Below, in pieces: positions 23,157 through 31,740 of a DNA stretch of 64,000 nt. The stretch lies in contig JAHDID010000008.1 in the NCBI GenBank assembly GCA_020630975.1, positions 119,855 through 183,854 of the forward strand, given 5' to 3'. The notes below the pieces were generated by a model. The model was not told the origin of the DNA and made no database searches. It saw only the letters and a program-made list of their open reading frames with translations. The translations under genes were made by a program, and so were the position numbers. Within the stretch, counting starts at the first letter, position 1. Each line of letters opens with the position of its first letter. The DNA comes from Verrucomicrobiota bacterium (GTDB taxonomy: Bacteria; Verrucomicrobiota; Verrucomicrobiia; Verrucomicrobiales; DEV007).

Positions 23157-23312
23157 AAGTTTGTGTGTGCGTGTGTGTGATAAGTCACGCACGTTGCGCG
23201 ACTTCGGAAGGATACCGTAAATCTCAAAAATCTTACAAGAGAAAAATTGAATTTATGCTTATTATTATTAATAAAATAAACATAATTTAAGAACTTGAGA
23301 TGCGTGGGCATC

Positions 23313-23338
23313 AAAAAGCCCTCGAGATTTCGAGGGCT
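23313..23338 (-). terminator. Intrinsic terminator after secreted member 5
   Basis: Minus-strand sense AGCCCTCGA (23338-23330), 4-nt loop, TCGAGGGCT (23325-23317) and then four more T. Perfect 9-bp stem, 37 bp after the stop of the gene ending at 23375. Confidence 0.88.
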
Positions 23339-23374
23339 CCATGAGGGTTAGAAACTTGTGTGAATTTTTAGTGC

Positions 23375-23701
23375 TTACCGAGTGATCGTGATCGAAACAC
23401 CAGGACGACGGTAGGAATAGCTCGGACGGTAGTGGTAGTTCGACGGTGCGTATGGGCCATAATAGTTCGAATGGCTCTGGTATCTGGCTCTCTGAGCACA
23501 GGTATTGTGATAAGCTGGCACCCAGGTGTAGCGCACACAGCCGTTGTAGTTGACCGGGCGGTAGTAGGCGTAGACGTGTTTTTTGCAGTAGCCACAGGTA
23601 CTGATGACCCGAGATTTGTAGGAGTGAGCTTCTGCTTTAGGAGCTGCAATACTGCCAAACAGCAGCACCGCAATCGCGATGAGAGTTAATCTAATTTTCA
23701 T
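23375..23701 (-). CDS. Small secreted Tyr/Arg-rich protein, divergent member 5 of the family
   Basis: A 108-residue protein with a signal peptide (MKIRLTLIAIAVLLFGSIAA...AEA). The mature part starts with HSYKSRV, has four Cys, and carries a looser copy of the shared motif, YYRPVNYNGCVRYTWVPAYH, in the middle instead of at the end. It then has a Tyr/Ser/Arg-rich tail that ends in SITITR. Tyr-rich basic proteins of this type can be wall- or surface-associated, but that is inference. It has its own terminator and an AT-rich upstream region with no Shine-Dalgarno. Placed in the family because of motif, size, secretion and clustering. Confidence 0.7.
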   Translation of the reverse strand: MKIRLTLIAIAVLLFGSIAAPKAEAHSYKSRVISTCGYCKKHVYAYYRPVNYNGCVRYTWVPAYHNTCAQRARYQSHSNYYGPYAPSNYHYRPSYSYRRPGVSITITR

Positions 23702-23799
23702 AATATCAAGTAGCTAACAGCGATGTGTATTCGCTGAGCGTTCGGCCGATAGACGAAGCGATTTTTCGCCTATGCAGGAAAATCAGAAAAAATCTCGAT

Positions 23800-24117
23800 C
23801 TACAGAACTTCTTGCAGGAGAGCTTCGATCTTGTTTTTCTCTGGGCTACGCAGTGCCAAGTAGACCGTCTTGGGCTCTTCCTCGAGAAAACAGCGAATCT
23901 GGGCAGACTCGAGGGTACGCTTTTCGACACGAAAAGTACGATTCTTGAAGCCGGCCTGAAAAAGCTCAATCAGACGCTCGACCACATCTGCGGCTAGTTC
24001 CACAGATCGGGGCTCGGCAGATCCTGAGTCGATCGTCTCGACTGGCTGGATAGACATGGTAGATCCAGTCAGATCAAAAATAGTCCCGACACTGTCGACG
24101 TATTGGTATTCGGCCAT
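23800..24117 (-). CDS. Conserved-looking small cytoplasmic protein of unknown function
   Basis: A 105-residue acidic protein without signal peptide or membrane segment. I do not recognise a family. The N-terminal third is Ser/Thr/Glu-rich (VDSVGTIFDLTGSTMSIQPV), followed by a predicted helix (AADVVERLIELFQAGF) and a beta/alpha-looking C-terminal part ending in KIEALLQEVL. It begins 19 bp after the stop of the hybrid kinase gene on the same strand, so it is probably co-transcribed and might be an accessory or output partner of that kinase. This is inferred from position only. Confidence 0.6.
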   Translation of the reverse strand: MAEYQYVDSVGTIFDLTGSTMSIQPVETIDSGSAEPRSVELAADVVERLIELFQAGFKNRTFRVEKRTLESAQIRCFLEEEPKTVYLALRSPEKNKIEALLQEVL

Positions 24118-24136
24118 ACTACAGAGCTACATTCCT

Positions 24137-27100
24137 CTAGGAATCTGAGAAAGTATACTCCAACTCCAGATGACGCGAAATGCACGAGAAGATTTCGTGA
24201 GCTTTGAATGGCTTGGCCAAGAAGTCAGCGCAGCCTGCCTCTAGAGCAGCCTGCTTGGCCTGCTCCAGCGCATATGCCGTGAGCGAAACGATGATCGGAC
24301 CATCGTCTGGATGAGCTCCTTTGATCTCACGAGTCGCCTCAGTCCCCGTCATCACCGGCATATTCTCATCCATCAGGATCAGATCTGGCTGCCACTCGGC
24401 ACATTTCTCGACAGCTTCCTTACCATTGTGCGCCTCGCACATCTCGAAGCCGGCTTTTCCCAAAATCTTCTTCAATAGCAGGCGGTTGTTGGGCATGTCC
24501 TCGGCGATGAGGATCTTCACAGGATCGTGATGGGCAGCCAGACCATTGACCTTTTGCGCCTGATCCTCGCTCAGACTGCTGGAGCCATTGTCATCGACTG
24601 TATCTGGTGCCACCTCATCGCACTCGATGTAGAAGTAAAAAGTCGTGCCTTTGCCATACTCGGACTGCACATCGATATCACCACCCATCAGCTGGATGAA
24701 GCTACGAGCGATCGGCAGTCCGAGACCGGTTCCCTCGGATGAGCGTAGCCCCGACTCGGTCTGACCGTATTTCTCAAACAACTTGGGTAAGTCCTCCTTT
24801 GAGATACCTTTACCCGTATCTTGGATCTGGAAGGACAAGCGAAGCTTGCGTCGCGAGCCGTCTTCGGCCTCGAATGGCTCGCCTATCACCACTGCACTGA
24901 CCGATAGAGTGACCGCCCCTTTATCGGTGAACTTGATCGCATTACCCATCAGGTTGAGCAGAGTCTGGCGCACCTTACTCCGATCGGTGAACACTCGATC
25001 CGGTAGTGGCGACAGCGCGCTAAACTCAAAACCAATGTTCTTGGCATCGGCTTTCATGCTCAGCATGTCGTAGACCGACTTCAGCAGCGGTGTCAGCTCG
25101 AAGGTTTCATCCACTTTCTCGATCTTGCCGGCTTCGATCTTCGATAGGTCTAGGATATCATTGATCACATCGAGCAAGTGATCACCACTGCTGTTTACGA
25201 TCTCGATCAGCTCGCGCTGGCGCGGAGTGAGCGACTCATCCTCTTGGACGATCTCGGTGAAACCGATGATTGAGTTGAGCGGCGTCCTCAGCTCATGGGT
25301 CATCTTAGCCAAGAAGTCACTCTTGGCTCGATTTGCCACCTCGGCCTGGTGTTTTGCCTCCTCGAGGTGCTCCATGTAGTGCTGCTCTTTCTCCGCCAAG
25401 CTCAGCTGAGAAATCGAGATACCAAATTGAGGCGAGAGTGCATTGATCAGCTTGATCTCATCGTCATGCCATTCGGCCTCTGGGCGCTGCGACAAGAGCA
25501 GGATCACCCCATTTGGCCGATCCAAAAATCGAGTCGACGAAAAGATCACTGAAGAAAATTCATCTATACCTTCGAGCTCCGCCAATACCTCTCGGAGCTC
25601 GTCCGATATCGATGCGATAAACGCTGTCTCCGACCCTAGAGCACGGGTCACCACAGCATCGTCATACTGCAGCGGCACGCTCACATCACAGTCTGAACCA
25701 TCTGAATGATAACTGGTGATTTGCTTGAGAGTAGTCTCGGCCTCTTCTTCCTCCGCCTCGATAGCTCGGTAGATGATGCCCTGCTCCACCCCGAAGTGAT
25801 CGACTAGGTTTTTCAGCGGGGCCGTAAAAATTTCATCCTCGCGACTGCTCTGGTGCAGGCCGTGCGAAGTCCTCTCGATCAGCACCGCATGCTGCAGCTG
25901 CCTAGCTAGAGCGACCTCGGCACGATCTCGCTCGGCACTGATCGTGGCCTCCCGCCTTTCGATGGCTTTGATATGGTTTGCAAAAATCGTCCTGACGATA
26001 CAGAAAACCAAGATCAACAAAGCCAGTATCGAAATGATCCGAAACCACCAGGTCTGGTAAAACGGCGGGATAATTTTCACCCTGAGCTGAGCGATAGTTT
26101 TATTCCACTTCTCTCCATCGGTCGAGTTCTCCACCATGAAGTTATAGTTACCCACTGGGATACTCTGATAAGAAGCACGCAAACTAGCATCAGCTTGTTT
26201 CCACTCCTTATCGAGACCTTCCATCTTATAGCGGAAGTAACCTTGTCGTGGAAAACGATAGTCGAGATTGCCCATCTTGAAGGCGAACTGGTTGCGATCA
26301 TCGAATGGGATTCGCAGCTCAGACGTAGAAGCAATAGGCTTTTCGAGTATCTGATCAGGTCCGGGTTTCACTAGGACACCAAAATGCTCAAAACCAGTGA
26401 TGAGCGGCCTCGGCGTCTGAATCCGCTGAGGAAACTTCTGCGGATTAATCGGATTAAATCCATCATTCCCCCCGAACAACAGCAACTCTACCCCATTGCT
26501 ATCACGAGCCGTAGCCACTGCGTTTCTACTGAAATCACCTGGCTGTAGACCATCTTTCTCGAAGAAATTCCGAAACTTGATCTCCTTGCGTATATTCTCC
26601 AAACGAGAGAGGTGCCTACTAGTCGCTACCCACAGGTAGCCATCGCTATCCTGAGACAAGTTCACAATATGATCCTCTGGCAAATCTGAAGCAGCCTTGC
26701 GCAGATGGGTCATAAAATCGCTCTCTAGATCAATACGGCATAGGCCCTTGTCATCCGTTCCTACCCACAAAAAACGCCCGATGCGAATGATGGAAGTGAT
26801 GTCATTGAGCATCGTGGCTATCTCATTTGGGATAAAGTTCCTAGCCGACTCGATCTCACCATTCTCCTCAGACCACACATAGATACCCTCATCCGAGGCT
26901 ATCCACAGTTTCTTGCCCTCCTCATCAAAGTGAAAGTCATTAATAAATTCCACTTCCACATTGTTTTTTGTCGGGACCGATTTGAACTCCTTATCAGCCT
27001 CTGAGTAACGATAGACACCGCCTCCATACGTACCGACCCAGATAGAGCCTGTAGCGCCCTCGACTATACTGTTGATGTAGTTGTGCCCGATGGTCCCCAC

Positions 27101-28432
27101 ACCATTCTGGTTCGCATATCGCACTACCGTCCCATCCGGATCTCTCGCATATAGACCAGCGCCTTTTGTCCCCACCCAGAGAGTCCCCTTTGAGTCTTCC
27201 AGCAGAGAAATCGCATACGACTCACTCAACTCATCCAGCCCAGGCAGCTCCGTCTCGGGCCGCCTACCAGCCACAGACCAGCGAAACACGCCTCGCTCCG
27301 TGCCCATCCAGACACTTTTCCCATCCTTGTGAGGCGTCATCGATGCTATCGATGGATTGGGCAGCTCCACATCATTGACTCCATCTTTCACGAGAGGGAA
27401 ATAGTAATCATCGAGGCTGAATCGACTGGTGCCGCCACCCTTGGTAGCGATCCAGATCATCTGGCGCTGCTTATCTTGGAAAGCAGCCGACACATGGTCA
27501 TTACTCAGACTGTGAGTCTCTCCACGTATCGAGCGGTAAGTGCTTTGAGCGCCCGCAGCTACATTGAACTTGATCAACCCCTGAGTACTGCCCACCCAAA
27601 AGATTCCATTCTCATCCACCAGTATCTCAGTGACGTTTTGCACCTTCAGATTACTTTTCGTAGGCGTCCCCTGACTATCCAAGCGAAATAGCCCCGAACC
27701 CTCTGTCCCCACCCAGACACCATCCTGATCATCATCGCGGCAGACAGCTGTGATCGGTGCATCGAGCCGGCACACATCCTCGAACTCAGAAATCGCTGCG
27801 TCCCATCGAAACACCCGCCCTTTCGCCGTACCGACCCACACATCACCATCACCAAAGGTCGTGATTGAAGAGATCCGCTCCTTTCCTAAAGGCCCTTTCA
27901 CCCGCGCAATAGTCTTATTCTGCATGTCGAGGACAGCTAGCCCTCGCTTGGTCCCCACCCATAGCTGCGAGTCATTTGCATTCGCCAGCGCCGTTATACT
28001 CGGACTATTCAGCTTCGATGCATCGTATCCCCCGATGTTATGCTCATTGGGCACCAGGCGGATCACTGTCTCGGTATGCTGATCAAATCGATTCAACCCT
28101 TGGTCGGCAGTACCTACCCAGATAGCCCCATCGAGCCCTAGGGCCAAACAAGTGAGCCGATCCGAGCTAAGAGAAAGCGGATTGGAGGGATCGTGCCGGT
28201 GGGTACGGTTATTGTGCACGTCAAATTGGTTCAGCCCCCTCGAAGTGGCCATCCAGACCAATCCCGCTGTGCGACACTGCAGGATGTCATGTACCTCATT
28301 AGAGGACAGGCCCATTGATTCATTGTGATGAACAAAGCGGATCTGACCACTAGCCATGTCAGCCGAGCCCACAGGCATCACAAAGGATACCGCGGCTAAA
28401 ACGCTGATTAGGATGGATACAATTTTTTTCAA
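24137..28432 (-). CDS. Reg_prop/Y_Y_Y hybrid sensor histidine kinase with receiver
   Basis: A 1431-residue one-piece signalling protein. Order: signal peptide (1-24); two seven-bladed Reg_prop propellers with repeated (I/L)WVGT motifs (about 30-690); Y_Y_Y domain (about 720-785); one membrane segment (about 790-812); GAF-like domain (about 865-1015); HisKA with His1046 in FLAKMTHELRTP; HATPase_c with N box near Asn1164 and G boxes DTGKG and GTGLGL; C-terminal receiver (about 1304-1425) with phospho-acceptor Asp1355 and Lys1407. It resembles HTCS sensors of Bacteroidetes in its sensor half but has no AraC output domain. The periplasmic propeller probably senses a glycan or related ligand. Output must pass through another protein. 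Confidence 0.93.
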   Translation of the reverse strand: MKKIVSILISVLAAVSFVMPVGSADMASGQIRFVHHNESMGLSSNEVHDILQCRTAGLVWMATSRGLNQFDVHNNRTHRHDPSNPLSLSSDRLTCLALGLDGAIWVGTADQGLNRFDQHTETVIRLVPNEHNIGGYDASKLNSPSITALANANDSQLWVGTKRGLAVLDMQNKTIARVKGPLGKERISSITTFGDGDVWVGTAKGRVFRWDAAISEFEDVCRLDAPITAVCRDDDQDGVWVGTEGSGLFRLDSQGTPTKSNLKVQNVTEILVDENGIFWVGSTQGLIKFNVAAGAQSTYRSIRGETHSLSNDHVSAAFQDKQRQMIWIATKGGGTSRFSLDDYYFPLVKDGVNDVELPNPSIASMTPHKDGKSVWMGTERGVFRWSVAGRRPETELPGLDELSESYAISLLEDSKGTLWVGTKGAGLYARDPDGTVVRYANQNGVGTIGHNYINSIVEGATGSIWVGTYGGGVYRYSEADKEFKSVPTKNNVEVEFINDFHFDEEGKKLWIASDEGIYVWSEENGEIESARNFIPNEIATMLNDITSIIRIGRFLWVGTDDKGLCRIDLESDFMTHLRKAASDLPEDHIVNLSQDSDGYLWVATSRHLSRLENIRKEIKFRNFFEKDGLQPGDFSRNAVATARDSNGVELLLFGGNDGFNPINPQKFPQRIQTPRPLITGFEHFGVLVKPGPDQILEKPIASTSELRIPFDDRNQFAFKMGNLDYRFPRQGYFRYKMEGLDKEWKQADASLRASYQSIPVGNYNFMVENSTDGEKWNKTIAQLRVKIIPPFYQTWWFRIISILALLILVFCIVRTIFANHIKAIERREATISAERDRAEVALARQLQHAVLIERTSHGLHQSSREDEIFTAPLKNLVDHFGVEQGIIYRAIEAEEEEAETTLKQITSYHSDGSDCDVSVPLQYDDAVVTRALGSETAFIASISDELREVLAELEGIDEFSSVIFSSTRFLDRPNGVILLLSQRPEAEWHDDEIKLINALSPQFGISISQLSLAEKEQHYMEHLEEAKHQAEVANRAKSDFLAKMTHELRTPLNSIIGFTEIVQEDESLTPRQRELIEIVNSSGDHLLDVINDILDLSKIEAGKIEKVDETFELTPLLKSVYDMLSMKADAKNIGFEFSALSPLPDRVFTDRSKVRQTLLNLMGNAIKFTDKGAVTLSVSAVVIGEPFEAEDGSRRKLRLSFQIQDTGKGISKEDLPKLFEKYGQTESGLRSSEGTGLGLPIARSFIQLMGGDIDVQSEYGKGTTFYFYIECDEVAPDTVDDNGSSSLSEDQAQKVNGLAAHHDPVKILIAEDMPNNRLLLKKILGKAGFEMCEAHNGKEAVEKCAEWQPDLILMDENMPVMTGTEATREIKGAHPDDGPIIVSLTAYALEQAKQAALEAGCADFLAKPFKAHEIFSCISRHLELEYTFSDS

Positions 28433-28522
28433 ATTTTTTAAAACATATTATTAATATTTAGTTGATTCAAACTATATTGTTCTTATATTTATAAAAATTA
28501 CAACCCTCTCACATCTTCACCG
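28433..28522. promoter_or_regulatory. AT-rich divergent promoter region
   Basis: The 90 bp between the kinase (leftward) and the pseudopilin gene (rightward) are strongly A/T-rich, with several TATAAT-like stretches (for example TATATT and TATTAATATT). Promoters for both genes should be here. The plus-strand leader ends in a C/A/T-rich run (CCCTCTCACATCTTCACCG) with no Shine-Dalgarno. Confidence 0.5.
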
Positions 28523-29014
28523 ATGAACCAAACCAACACAAAACTGAAGGCATTCAGCCTGGTCGAGATGATAGTCGTAGTCGCTGTCATCGGAATCATT
28601 GCCGCTGTCGCTATTCCATCCATCAGCGGGCTTCGCCAAAGGAGTACTTCTGCTAAAAACCTAGCAAACGCCAAAAGCGTGGAACGAATGTCCGCCACAC
28701 TCGCGAGTCTGGGTGTAGCACACGTGATCCCCGATTCTATGGGAGGGGTGGAAGCTACGGCACGACTGCTCCGCGAGGGCGTGATCGTCCCTGAAGGCCC
28801 CATGGAGGGCGAAATTTACATGCTCAAAGGCCTACGTGACAACGACATAACCGAGCTGGCCAAGTATCTCCAAGTCCGCTACGATATGCGCGAACTGCGT
28901 CTGGTGATGAGAGACACACCTCTCTCACTCTACCTGCGCCCTGGAGCACTCAATCGTCTATCAGTGATCGCGTGGCGCAGCCCAATGCGGATCGAAAAGA
29001 CGAGCCTGGCATAG
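28523..29014 (+). CDS. Type II secretion/type IV pilus-like pseudopilin
   Basis: A 163-residue protein with a prepilin N-terminus: short basic leader, cleavage site before Phe in KAFSLVEMIVVVAVIGIIAA, and conserved Glu at +5 of the mature protein. The position before the cut is Ala instead of the usual Gly, which prepilin peptidase often tolerates. The remaining 130 residues have little similarity to a known major pilin. It is alone: no other pilin, ATPase or peptidase gene is adjacent. Verrucomicrobial genomes carry many such scattered pseudopilin-like genes. Role in a pseudopilus is inferred from the N-terminus. Confidence 0.85.
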   Translation: MNQTNTKLKAFSLVEMIVVVAVIGIIAAVAIPSISGLRQRSTSAKNLANAKSVERMSATLASLGVAHVIPDSMGGVEATARLLREGVIVPEGPMEGEIYMLKGLRDNDITELAKYLQVRYDMRELRLVMRDTPLSLYLRPGALNRLSVIAWRSPMRIEKTSLA

Positions 29015-29027
29015 CCAAGCAGCCCAT

Positions 29028-29876
29028 CTAGCCAGCAAAACTATCTGCGGGTACGCCCTGTGCCCCAGGCTGCACGGCAAACACTCGACCTGCCAGCGGC
29101 TCATCCACGTTGGCAAATTGACCGGTGGTGATATATAGGGTAGCCAGATCGCTGCCGCCAAAGGCGCAAGATGTCACGCCTGATACCGGCAAAGCCAATT
29201 CTGCAGTCACTTTCCCTGCCTCTGGATCGATCTGGCGCACACAGCCACCTCGGCAAAACGCCACCCACAGCTGATCATCCCGATCGATGGTCATCCCATC
29301 AGGAGATCCCTCGAGATCAGCCGTGTCATAAGCCACCCGCTCATTAGAGATCTCGCCAGTCTCCTTATCGTAATCAAAGGCGCGGATCTTCTTCGAAGGC
29401 GTGTCGATGTAGTAAAAAACCGTGTGCTCGCCATTCCAGCAAAGCCCATTGGAGTTGGTCACATTCGGGTATTTTAGCGATAGCTCCAAGTCCGTGGCTA
29501 GGCAGTAAAGCGCCGCATCCCCTTCTTTTTTTACCGTACTGATAGTCCCTGCCCAGAGGCGTCCTGCAGGGTCACACTTGCCGTCATTGAAGCGGTTATC
29601 CGGCTTCTTATCTGGCTCTGGGTCTGCGATAGCCGTCTTTTCACCCGTAGCGATGTCTAGGAAGTGTAGCCCAGTATCGCCCCCTATCACAAAGCCGCCA
29701 CCAGCTCTAGGTACGACGAATCCGACTCGCTCTCCGATCTCGCAGGCGGTCTCCTCGCCCGTAGCCGGATCGTAGCTGCAGACACGATGCCCCTCGATGT
29801 CGACGTAATACAGACGATCCTGCCACCATACGGGACCCTCGCCCCACTTCGCTACATTTGTGCCTACTGCTTCCAT
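29028..29876 (-). CDS. SMP-30/gluconolactonase/LRE family protein
   Basis: A 282-residue six-bladed propeller protein of the SMP-30 family. Characteristic segments are EGPVWWQDRLYYVDIEG near residue 14 (metal-binding Glu), FNDGKCDPAGRLWAGT near 93 (Asn and Asp), TNSNGLCWNG near 137 (Asn) and GSPDGMTIDRDDQLWVA near 190 (Asp). These match the divalent-metal site of sugar lactonases that open gluconolactone or similar aldonolactones. No signal peptide is present, so it is cytoplasmic. It is divergent from truB and convergent with the pseudopilin gene; there is no sugar catabolic operon beside it, leaving the substrate open. Confidence 0.88.
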   Translation of the reverse strand: MEAVGTNVAKWGEGPVWWQDRLYYVDIEGHRVCSYDPATGEETACEIGERVGFVVPRAGGGFVIGGDTGLHFLDIATGEKTAIADPEPDKKPDNRFNDGKCDPAGRLWAGTISTVKKEGDAALYCLATDLELSLKYPNVTNSNGLCWNGEHTVFYYIDTPSKKIRAFDYDKETGEISNERVAYDTADLEGSPDGMTIDRDDQLWVAFCRGGCVRQIDPEAGKVTAELALPVSGVTSCAFGGSDLATLYITTGQFANVDEPLAGRVFAVQPGAQGVPADSFAG

Positions 29877-30005
29877 AGTGATGATTTTTGGCTACTAGAT
29901 CGGGATTTCGGCTGAGAGCAATCAGCATTTGCAGGAATACAGCGGCGCGATACCTTTGCCGCCCGCTGTGCCACGGAGCGCAGAGGGAACCGATACTTTT
30001 TCAGC

Positions 30006-30728
30006 ATGAATCAAGAATCCATCGACGGAGTACTATTGATCGATAAAGGCCAGGATATGACGTCTCACGATGTCGTGGCCGTAGCTCGCCGCTCTCTCAA
30101 TATGAAGAAGATAGGCCACTGCGGCACCCTGGACCCTATGGCCACTGGCCTACTCATCCTCGTAGTCGGCAAGGCCACGAAACTATCCGACCTGCTCATG
30201 TCTGAGGACAAAGAGTACATCGGCACCATGACCCTAGGGCAGACCACCAACACTCAAGATGCCGAAGGCGAAGTGGACGAAGAAAAAGAAATCCCAAGCG
30301 ATCTCGACGATGCGGCCATCCAGGCTGCTTTCAAAAAGTTTCACGGCGATTTCTACCAGACTCCGCCGATGGTCTCCGCGATCAAAAAAGACGGCGTGCC
30401 TCTCTACAAGCTAGCCAGACAGGGCAAAGAAGTGAAACGCGACCCTCGCTTTGTCCACGTCTACAGCCACCGCATCGATCGTGTGGAGGTGCCAGAGATC
30501 GATTTCACCGTACGCTGCACCAAGGGCTTTTACGTCCGCACCTACGCTCACGACATCGGTCAAGAGCTCGGCTGCGGCGCCCACCTCAGTGCCCTGCGCC
30601 GGACCAAATCCGGCCGCTTCGATCTGGAGCGTGCCGTGACCTTCGACGAGCTAAAGCACGGCGACCGAGAAGACATCGTGAAAAAGATGCTGACTCTGCC
30701 TGAGGTCTCCAAAATCCGCGGCGCATAG
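30006..30728 (+). CDS. truB: tRNA pseudouridine(55) synthase TruB
   Basis: A 240-residue protein that converts U55 in the T-loop of tRNAs to pseudouridine. The catalytic Asp is in GTLDPMATGLL near residue 43; other family segments are LLIDKGQDMTSHDVV, YIGTMTLG and GVPLYKLARQGKEV. It is shorter than the E. coli enzyme and lacks an evident C-terminal PUA domain, which is normal in many bacteria. The usual neighbours nusA, infB and rbfA are missing, but ribF follows directly after 26 bp, as in many genomes. Confidence 0.95.
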   Translation: MNQESIDGVLLIDKGQDMTSHDVVAVARRSLNMKKIGHCGTLDPMATGLLILVVGKATKLSDLLMSEDKEYIGTMTLGQTTNTQDAEGEVDEEKEIPSDLDDAAIQAAFKKFHGDFYQTPPMVSAIKKDGVPLYKLARQGKEVKRDPRFVHVYSHRIDRVEVPEIDFTVRCTKGFYVRTYAHDIGQELGCGAHLSALRRTKSGRFDLERAVTFDELKHGDREDIVKKMLTLPEVSKIRGA

Positions 30729-30754
30729 CCCTACCGCTCTCTTACCACTGCTTG

Positions 30755-31687
30755 ATGAGCATTCATCGCCAGATATCCGATATCAGCCAGCTGCCAGGTC
30801 CTTTGCACCTAGCTCTGGGGGTATTCGATGGCGTACATCTAGGCCATCAGGCAGTCATGTCACGCTCGCTAGAGTCCGCGAAAAACAATGGCGGCACGGT
30901 GCTGGTGGTCACCTTTGACCCCCACCCTGCCACCATCCTCTCGCCAGAGCACACCCCTCAGCTACTGACGACGATCGAGCAAAAAGCCCGCCTACTCGAT
31001 CGCTTACTCGGTATCGAGCATGTGCTCGCCATACCATTCGATCGAGATTTTTCCCAACTCAGCGGCGAGACATTTATTCGCCAGCTCTGCGAGGCTGCCA
31101 CGGTAGACAGCATCGCAGTCGGCGAGGGCTTTCAATTTGGCCACAAACGCAGTGGCGATCTCGAACTACTGCAGCGTCTGGCGCATGAGCTCGGCTACCG
31201 CACTCACGAGACACCGATTCACCAGCTAGATGGCGAGACGGTCAGCAGCACTAGGATCCGCCAAGCCATCGAGCAGGGCGATCTCGAGTTAGCCAGCCAC
31301 CTACTGGGCCGCACCTACCGAGTCGCCGGCACAGTCATCAAAGGCATGCAAAAAGGCCGCACTATCGGCTTTCCCACCGCCAATCTAGACACCCACTGCG
31401 AACAGCTACCACCCACAGGTGTCTATGCAGTCCGCGCCTATCTGGGCGACACCGAGATCTCCAAACCCGGCGTGGCCAATCTAGGCTATCGTCCCACAGT
31501 GACTGGTGGAGACGCCGAGCTCCTCCTCGAGGTGCACCTCTTCGACTTTCAGTCTGAGATCTACGGCCAAGAAATGGAAGTCGAGTTCGTCGAATTTCTG
31601 AGAGGCGAAGAGAAATTCGATAGCTTTGATGCTCTCAAACAGCAGATCTTGAACGATGCAGAGACGGCTAGGCGTGTCTTAAGCTAA
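30755..31687 (+). CDS. ribF: Bifunctional riboflavin kinase/FAD synthetase
   Basis: A 310-residue protein that makes FMN and FAD from riboflavin. The N-terminal nucleotidyltransferase has GVFDGVHLGHQAVM near residue 22 and SSTRIRQAIEQGD near 165; the C-terminal flavokinase has GRTIGFPTANL near 197 and GVYAVRAYLG. I prefer the ATG at 30755 over the TTG directly before it. It forms a two-gene unit with truB and ends convergently with map; a palindrome between the two stops probably serves as a terminator for both. Confidence 0.95.
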   Translation: MSIHRQISDISQLPGPLHLALGVFDGVHLGHQAVMSRSLESAKNNGGTVLVVTFDPHPATILSPEHTPQLLTTIEQKARLLDRLLGIEHVLAIPFDRDFSQLSGETFIRQLCEAATVDSIAVGEGFQFGHKRSGDLELLQRLAHELGYRTHETPIHQLDGETVSSTRIRQAIEQGDLELASHLLGRTYRVAGTVIKGMQKGRTIGFPTANLDTHCEQLPPTGVYAVRAYLGDTEISKPGVANLGYRPTVTGGDAELLLEVHLFDFQSEIYGQEMEVEFVEFLRGEEKFDSFDALKQQILNDAETARRVLS

Positions 31688-31689
31688 AT

Positions 31690-31715
31690 CCTATAGGGCA
31701 TATTGGCCCTATAGG
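31690..31715. terminator. Palindromic element between convergent ribF and map
   Basis: CCTATAGGGC (31690-31699), 6-nt loop, GCCCTATAGG (31706-31715): a perfect 10-bp stem in the 53-bp gap between two convergent stop codons. There is no T-run, so it may be a stem without a classic U-tract or a transcript-stabilising hairpin. Confidence 0.65.
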
Positions 31716-31740
31716 TCCTATTGCAAAGCCCCAGCAACCA

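Noticed and set aside
29930..29980. Hairpin ACAGCGG/CCGCTGT upstream of truB
   Set aside because: Only 7 bp with a long loop and no supporting context; kept out as a regulatory feature.
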